NCBI RefSeq assembly: GCF_000382325.1
Contig: NZ_KB908056.1
Coordinates: forward strand, 124,001 to 188,000
DNA from: Woodsholea maritima DSM 17123
GTDB taxonomy: Bacteria; Pseudomonadota; Alphaproteobacteria; Caulobacterales; Maricaulaceae
DNA length: 64,000 bases
Reading direction: 5' to 3'
Shown: piece by piece, positions 60,325 through 64,000 of the stretch
Numbering within the stretch: position 1 is the first letter of the stretch
Layout: every line of letters begins with the position of its first letter
Notes under the pieces: model-generated
What the model was told of the DNA's origin: nothing
What the model saw: the letters and a program-made list of their open reading frames with translations, nothing else
Databases searched by the model: none
Program-made: the position numbers and the translations under genes

Positions 60325-60690
60325 TTAAGCCGCTTTAGGCGCACTGACCACATCATTATGTTCATCCAGCAGGACAACTGTGGGCTTATACGCTTTCGCC
60401 GCTTCGGCGGCCATGGCCGCATAGGCCACCACGATGATCCGGTCGCCGACCTGGGCCAGGCGCGCGGCCGCACCATTAATGCCAAAGGTTTTCGAACCGC
60501 GCGGTGCCTCAATCGCATACGTGGTGAAGCGATCACCGGTATTGATGTTCAACACATCAACCTGCTCGTGGGGTAAGATACCAGCCGCATCCAGCAGATC
60601 GGCATCAATGGAAATGGAGCCTTCATAATGAAGGTCAGCCTGGGTCACCGCCGCGCGGTGAAGCTTGGCTTTCATCATGGTGAGCTGCAT
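60325..60690 (-). CDS. panD: Aspartate 1-decarboxylase PanD
   Basis: 121 residues from the ATG at 60690, with AAAGGA nine bases upstream. PanD makes beta-alanine for pantothenate. It cuts itself between Gly24 and Ser25 ([12 protein letters not shown]), and Ser25 becomes the pyruvoyl group; the exact match of this position with E. coli supports the start. [14 protein letters not shown] and [19 protein letters not shown] are also typical. The C-terminus is intact ([12 protein letters not shown]). No other pantothenate gene is nearby. Confidence 0.96.
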   Translation of the reverse strand: MQLTMMKAKLHRAAVTQADLHYEGSISIDADLLDAAGILPHEQVDVLNINTGDRFTTYAIEAPRGSKTFGINGAAARLAQVGDRIIVVAYAAMAAEAAKAYKPTVVLLDEHNDVVSAPKAA

Positions 60691-60840
60691 AGGGCTGCAT
60701 CCTTTATAAGTCTTGGGGCCTAACGGGCGTTTTTTCTTGCCAAGAACACATGAGCCCGCATCATACTGGCGCGGGGTATACCTGATCTTACCCCACCAAT
60801 ATAGGGCCTGGACGCACACAGCTAAAGGGGGAGACAAGCG

Positions 60841-61650
60841 ATGAGTGTCATTCGCACAGCGGTTTTACAACATGCCATGCAGGCCGATATGGACCTGAAT
60901 GCGGATACGGGCGTGCGCATGATTGCCGAGGCCGGTGAGGCCGGGGTTCAATTGGGCGTCTTCCCCGAGGTCCAACTCTCCCCCTTCTTTGCCAAGCATA
61001 AGGGCGGCGATGCCAGCGCCTGGGCCATAGATCTTCACCATCCGATCTTGAAGCGCTTTTGCGATGCCGCGCGCGCCGCGCGCATGGTGGTGGTGGCCAA
61101 TATCTATCTGGAAGATGAGGGAAAACGCTATGACGCCTCGCCGGTTTTCGATGCCGATGGGCGCCTGTTAGGCGTCTCAAAAATGGTTCATATCGCCCAG
61201 TTTGATGGCTTTTGGGAGCGTGATTACTACACCCCCGGATCGCGCTTTGCTGTCTATGACACGGCCATCGGGAAGCTGGGCGTGGTGATCTGTTATGACC
61301 GCCATTTCCCCGAAAGCTATCGCGCCTGTGCGCTGGCGGGCGCGGAATTTATCGCCACACCAACCTGTGTGGAGCGCGATGAACCCCATGACCTGTTTGA
61401 GGCCGAGTTACGCACATTGTCCTATCACAATTCCATCTATGCCCTGTTCGCCAATCGCTGCGGGGATGAAGACGGGCGCAGCTATGCCGGACGATCCGCG
61501 ATTTACGGCCCTCAAGGTGATCAATTGGCCCGCGCCGGCGACGAGGCCTGCGTATTGATGGCTGATTGCGACAAAGAATTTCGCCAACGGGTCGCACAAA
61601 GCATGGATTTCTTAGGGCAATTAAAAAAAGGCCCCTTTGGCAAACCTTAA
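60841..61650 (+). CDS. Nitrilase-superfamily amidohydrolase
   Basis: 269 residues. The catalytic triad is clear: Glu43 ([10 protein letters not shown]), Lys114 (GVSKMVHI) and Cys151 ([12 protein letters not shown]). The RHFPE after the cysteine and the HI after the lysine place it among carbamoylase- or beta-ureidopropionase-like members, but the substrate cannot be read with confidence. It is divergent from panD across a 150-base gap; a beta-alanine-releasing activity would make sense of the neighbourhood but is only a guess. Confidence 0.9.
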   Translation: MSVIRTAVLQHAMQADMDLNADTGVRMIAEAGEAGVQLGVFPEVQLSPFFAKHKGGDASAWAIDLHHPILKRFCDAARAARMVVVANIYLEDEGKRYDASPVFDADGRLLGVSKMVHIAQFDGFWERDYYTPGSRFAVYDTAIGKLGVVICYDRHFPESYRACALAGAEFIATPTCVERDEPHDLFEAELRTLSYHNSIYALFANRCGDEDGRSYAGRSAIYGPQGDQLARAGDEACVLMADCDKEFRQRVAQSMDFLGQLKKGPFGKP

Positions 61651-61729
61651 ATTGCGCCCAATTTCGCCTTCTGCCTTTTCCTGACCCCAAGGGTTATGAT
61701 AAAGTTAACGCAAATTGGGGGATGTGCCG

Positions 61730-62473
61730 ATGCGTGAGCCGAATTCAGGACCCTTATCGCGATTAAAACACCTCTGGCCCATGATCGTGGGTATTGCGGT
61801 GATCATCGTGTTCGCCCTGGCCATGAGCCGCCCGGCACATAGCCAACAAGAACGCCCCCAAGCCCAAAACTTTTCCCAAAGCTTTCCCCAAAACATTCAA
61901 CGCGTCCAAGCTGAAACCCCTGATACGCGCCTTCGCCCCATTGACTGGGACGCGGTCGAACGCGATCTGGCGATCCAGGCCCGGCGTAATCTCTCTTCCA
62001 CTCAAGCCTTTGCCAGTCAGCCGAATTTCTTGCCTGTGAATGGGGCGAGCCAGGAAGATGTCGCGGCCGCGCGCCTACCGCTTTTGCTACCGCGCATCCG
62101 CCTAGCCTATACCTCCCCGCCAGAATTTGACGGGGCTGAGCGCGGTCTCTTCCTGTTTGCTCGTCCTAATTTCTACACCGCGACCTTCTATGTGAACGGC
62201 GCGATGGTGGAGCTGATGGGCACGCGCGTCATTCATGTGCGCCTGCCCGCCACGACACAAAGCCAACGGGTCGGCGTCCTCCTCAATAGCGAAAATGGCT
62301 TTGTCACCCGCACTGAAAGCGGCATAGAGATGAGCTTTGATCGCTATGGCGCAAGCTATACAATCACCCTCAGCTGCGATGATATGGAGGGCGATCCGCG
62401 GTGTTTAGAGCCTGATTATATTCAGTCCATCGCGCGTAGCCTTGAAATACGCGGCGGGCAAAGCGGGGAGTAA
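61730..62473 (+). CDS. Conserved-looking membrane-anchored protein of unknown function
   Basis: About 247 residues from the ATG at 61730, with GGGGGA eight bases upstream; an in-frame TTG at 61715 is unlikely. Not recognised. One N-terminal membrane segment (LWPMIVGIAVIIVFALAM) leads to a Gln/Pro-rich linker and a periplasmic domain with FLPVNGASQEDVAAARLPLLLP and FYTATFYVNGAMVELMG. One Cys pair (SCDDMEGDPRC) may form a disulfide. It is two bases before the M23 peptidase gene, so the two probably act together in the envelope. Confidence 0.75.
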   Translation: MREPNSGPLSRLKHLWPMIVGIAVIIVFALAMSRPAHSQQERPQAQNFSQSFPQNIQRVQAETPDTRLRPIDWDAVERDLAIQARRNLSSTQAFASQPNFLPVNGASQEDVAAARLPLLLPRIRLAYTSPPEFDGAERGLFLFARPNFYTATFYVNGAMVELMGTRVIHVRLPATTQSQRVGVLLNSENGFVTRTESGIEMSFDRYGASYTITLSCDDMEGDPRCLEPDYIQSIARSLEIRGGQSGE

Positions 62474-62475
62474 TC

Positions 62476-63327
62476 ATGAAAAGCATGAAGCTCTCTTACA
62501 TCCTCGCCGCCGCTGTGGCCGTGATTGCGCTGTTTCTCTTATTCTTTTGGGAGCGCCCAGCCCCGGATCGCACTCCCGATCCGGATGGACCGCATGAACC
62601 CGGCGATCCGGACCCCAATCCAGATCCAGATCCCACTCCGGATCCTGACCCCGCGCCCCCTGTAGATAGCGCAGGCATCGAGGTGAGCTTTGGCGATCCC
62701 GGCGATCTGGTGGAAGAGTCTGGCACAGGCTTAGAACTGGATTTAAACTTCGCACCGGGCATGCGCTTCCCCGTTGAAAGGCCCCGCGCCTTTGCCAACA
62801 GCCAGGTCTATGGCGTCGGCGGTCTTCATGGCCCCGCCGGCGGGCAATGCGATGCGCGCAATTACAGCTATCCCTGGCGCGATAATTTCTGTGAGACGCG
62901 CGGCTATGCCACGCCCATGTGTCCCGCAGGAACCGGCCATCAAGGCCAGGATATTCGCCCGCCCCATTGCCCCCCGGCGCAACCGGACGATCAGCGCACC
63001 TTCTATGCGGTTGCGACCTTTGACGGCCAAATCACGGGCCTGCATCGTCATGTCATGACCCTGACAGACACTGTGGGCCGCCAGTATAAATATCTCCATC
63101 TTGATCCCAATCAGTATGAGGTCGCGTTAGGGGACCTGGTGAGCCGAGGTCAGCGCCTGGGCGTCATCTCCAATTATTTTGGCGACACACCCACCACCTA
63201 TCATCTGCACTTTGAGATGCGCCAATCGGTGGAGCTGGGTGGGGCTTATGTCATGACCCCCGTCTCGCCTTATGTGGCTTTACGCGAGGCTTATCTGCGC
63301 TTGATAGAGGGCGATGAAGACGCATAA
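62476..63327 (+). CDS. M23-family metallopeptidase with an Asp-Pro spacer
   Basis: 283 residues. A membrane anchor or uncleaved signal (about 6-24) is followed by a DPxP spacer (about 31-62), then the peptidase domain. Zinc motifs are His155 and Asp159 (GHQGQD) and His243-His245 (YHLHFEM), with His208 as the extra catalytic histidine (KYLHLD). Four cysteines in the inserted loop (residues 125-165) suggest disulfides. LytM-type enzymes cut peptidoglycan crossbridges or act as amidase activators; with a complete motif set this one is probably active. GGGGAG lies five bases before the ATG. Confidence 0.88.
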   Translation: MKSMKLSYILAAAVAVIALFLLFFWERPAPDRTPDPDGPHEPGDPDPNPDPDPTPDPDPAPPVDSAGIEVSFGDPGDLVEESGTGLELDLNFAPGMRFPVERPRAFANSQVYGVGGLHGPAGGQCDARNYSYPWRDNFCETRGYATPMCPAGTGHQGQDIRPPHCPPAQPDDQRTFYAVATFDGQITGLHRHVMTLTDTVGRQYKYLHLDPNQYEVALGDLVSRGQRLGVISNYFGDTPTTYHLHFEMRQSVELGGAYVMTPVSPYVALREAYLRLIEGDEDA

Positions 63328-63330
63328 AAA

Positions 63331-63357
63331 AAGGGGAGCGCCAAGCTCCCCTTTTAA
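63331..63357 (+). terminator. Intrinsic terminator after the M23 gene
   Basis: AAGGGGAGC-GCCAA-GCTCCCCTT followed by TT and preceded by an A-run, so it may also serve the convergent gene. Confidence 0.88.
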
Positions 63358-63375
63358 ACGATTGAGATCTGGGCC

Positions 63376-63672
63376 TTAACCCTTTTTATGCTCATCGCGC
63401 CAACGCTCCATGGACGCTGAGATACCAAAGGTTTCACGGTATTTGGGCGAGCCGGTCGGACGCGGTGGATTGTCTGCGGTGAAATTCATGATCTCGGCCA
63501 GCTTGTTATGCGCTGCGCCCGATTGCCCAGCCCCGATATAAGCGTGCAGCTCAACCAGCGCATTGGACAAAGGATCATCGGCCCGGATGACGAAATACGG
63601 CTCGTCTTCGGCCAAATGGGGCAAGCAATCAAATTGAGAGGGGTTGGCTTTGGAGCCGAGGGGGGCGGTCAT
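63376..63672 (-). CDS. Small protein of unknown function
   Basis: 98 residues. Not recognised. No signal peptide or membrane segment, acidic, with DDPLSNALVELHAYIGAGQSGAA in the middle and a C-terminal SPKYRETFGISASMERWRDEHKKG. The start has GAGCGC just upstream, which is a weak ribosome site. Codon use matches its neighbours, and a real terminator-like gap lies at each side, so it is probably a gene. Confidence 0.6.
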   Translation of the reverse strand: MTAPLGSKANPSQFDCLPHLAEDEPYFVIRADDPLSNALVELHAYIGAGQSGAAHNKLAEIMNFTADNPPRPTGSPKYRETFGISASMERWRDEHKKG

Positions 63673-63851
63673 GGCGCGCTCCTGAAAATGGATATGATCT
63701 TATGTTAACCCTAACCTAGATTTTGACTTTCGAGGAGCCTCTTTTCCAGCCCATTCTCACAGACCCAGGGGGCGATAGATCGACGCGGGTGATTAAGACT
63801 GTACCCACCTTTGCGCGCGAGACTATGGACAAAATTCGTGAGGAGATGCGC

Positions 63852-64000
63852 ATGCCTATTATGCTTTGGGATGACAGCCTGGATATCGGCGTGGCCGAGA
63901 TGAACCGCGAGCATCAGGGCCTTCTCGACCTCATGAATGCGCTCTATGACGCCTCGCACGGGGGTAAAACCGGACCTGAAGTGCTTGACCTTCTCAAAAA
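63852..64000 (+). CDS. Bacteriohemerythrin, start only
   Basis: First 49 codons of a gene that runs off the right edge. AGGAG lies six bases before the ATG at 63852; earlier in-frame ATGs at 63825 and 63846 lack a site. The start MPIMLWDDSLDIGVAEMNRE is followed by HQGLLDLMNALYDA. The WxxSLxIGVxxMNxEH pattern with the first iron-binding His is that of bacterial hemerythrins, which bind oxygen at a di-iron site. The remaining ligands lie beyond the window. Confidence 0.85.
   Translation, partial: MPIMLWDDSLDIGVAEMNREHQGLLDLMNALYDASHGGKTGPEVLDLLK

Overview
The window is a stretch of chromosome from a moderately GC-rich, Gram-negative alphaproteobacterium. The evidence is a complete division and cell wall (dcw) cluster in alphaproteobacterial order, rnpB just upstream of mraZ, lipid A synthesis (lpxC), a methionine synthase split into two genes, and two perfect CtrA-type full sites (TTAA-N7-TTAA). 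A stalked or dimorphic lineage such as Caulobacterales, Maricaulales or Parvularculales is my best guess, but I cannot fix the genus. There is no phage, insertion sequence or CRISPR array. Nearly all of it is core chromosome.

Region 1 (1-28900, all minus strand) is a cell-envelope block. Transcription runs from mraZ down through rsmH, ftsL, ftsI, murE, murF, mraY, murD, ftsW, murG, murC, murB, ddl, ftsQ, ftsA and ftsZ, with 4-base overlaps or gaps of a few bases at most junctions. A hairpin follows ftsZ. After it come lpxC, bamD, recN, ligA and a TVP38-type membrane protein, then the rod-shape genes mreB, mreC, mreD and the first codons of mrdA. Three TGGGA boxes spaced 10 bp apart precede mraZ, and a CtrA-type site lies between ftsA and ftsZ.

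Region 2 (28900-38760) holds two copies of a roughly 90-bp palindromic dispersed repeat family member set, the RNase P RNA, ampD with an EamA transporter, a small membrane protein, a TerB-DnaJ protein, a fused 5-oxoprolinase/hydantoinase, an XRE regulator with its membrane partner, and a fusion of a retropepsin-like protease with a RimK-type glutamate ligase.

Region 3 (38940-44680) is a methionine-cycle operon: an ArsR-methyltransferase fusion (SahR-like), metF, and metH in two parts, with a 20-bp palindrome at its head. Region 4 (44830-49600) carries mlaA and mlaC (retrograde phospholipid transport), ettA with a small membrane protein, and an AT-richer SIMPL lipoprotein.

Region 5 (49730-54240) contains a dipeptidyl-peptidase IV lipoprotein. 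It is followed by an isolated two-gene operon whose first product looks like a large, uncharacterised proteasome-type Ntn-hydrolase: Thr1, Asp17 and a Lys near 33 are all in place. The operon has its own terminator and a perfect CtrA-type site upstream. I regard this as the most interesting object in the window.

Region 6 (54250-64000) has an fRMsr gene with a degenerate GGDEF-EAL protein, a tRNA with CAT anticodon (probably Ile2), a second SIMPL protein, a divergent WYL regulator/VOC protein pair with a palindromic operator, an alpha carbonic anhydrase, panD, a nitrilase-family amidase, a hypothetical/M23 peptidase pair, a small hypothetical gene and the start of a bacteriohemerythrin gene. 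All product calls come from reading motifs by eye; no database search was run.
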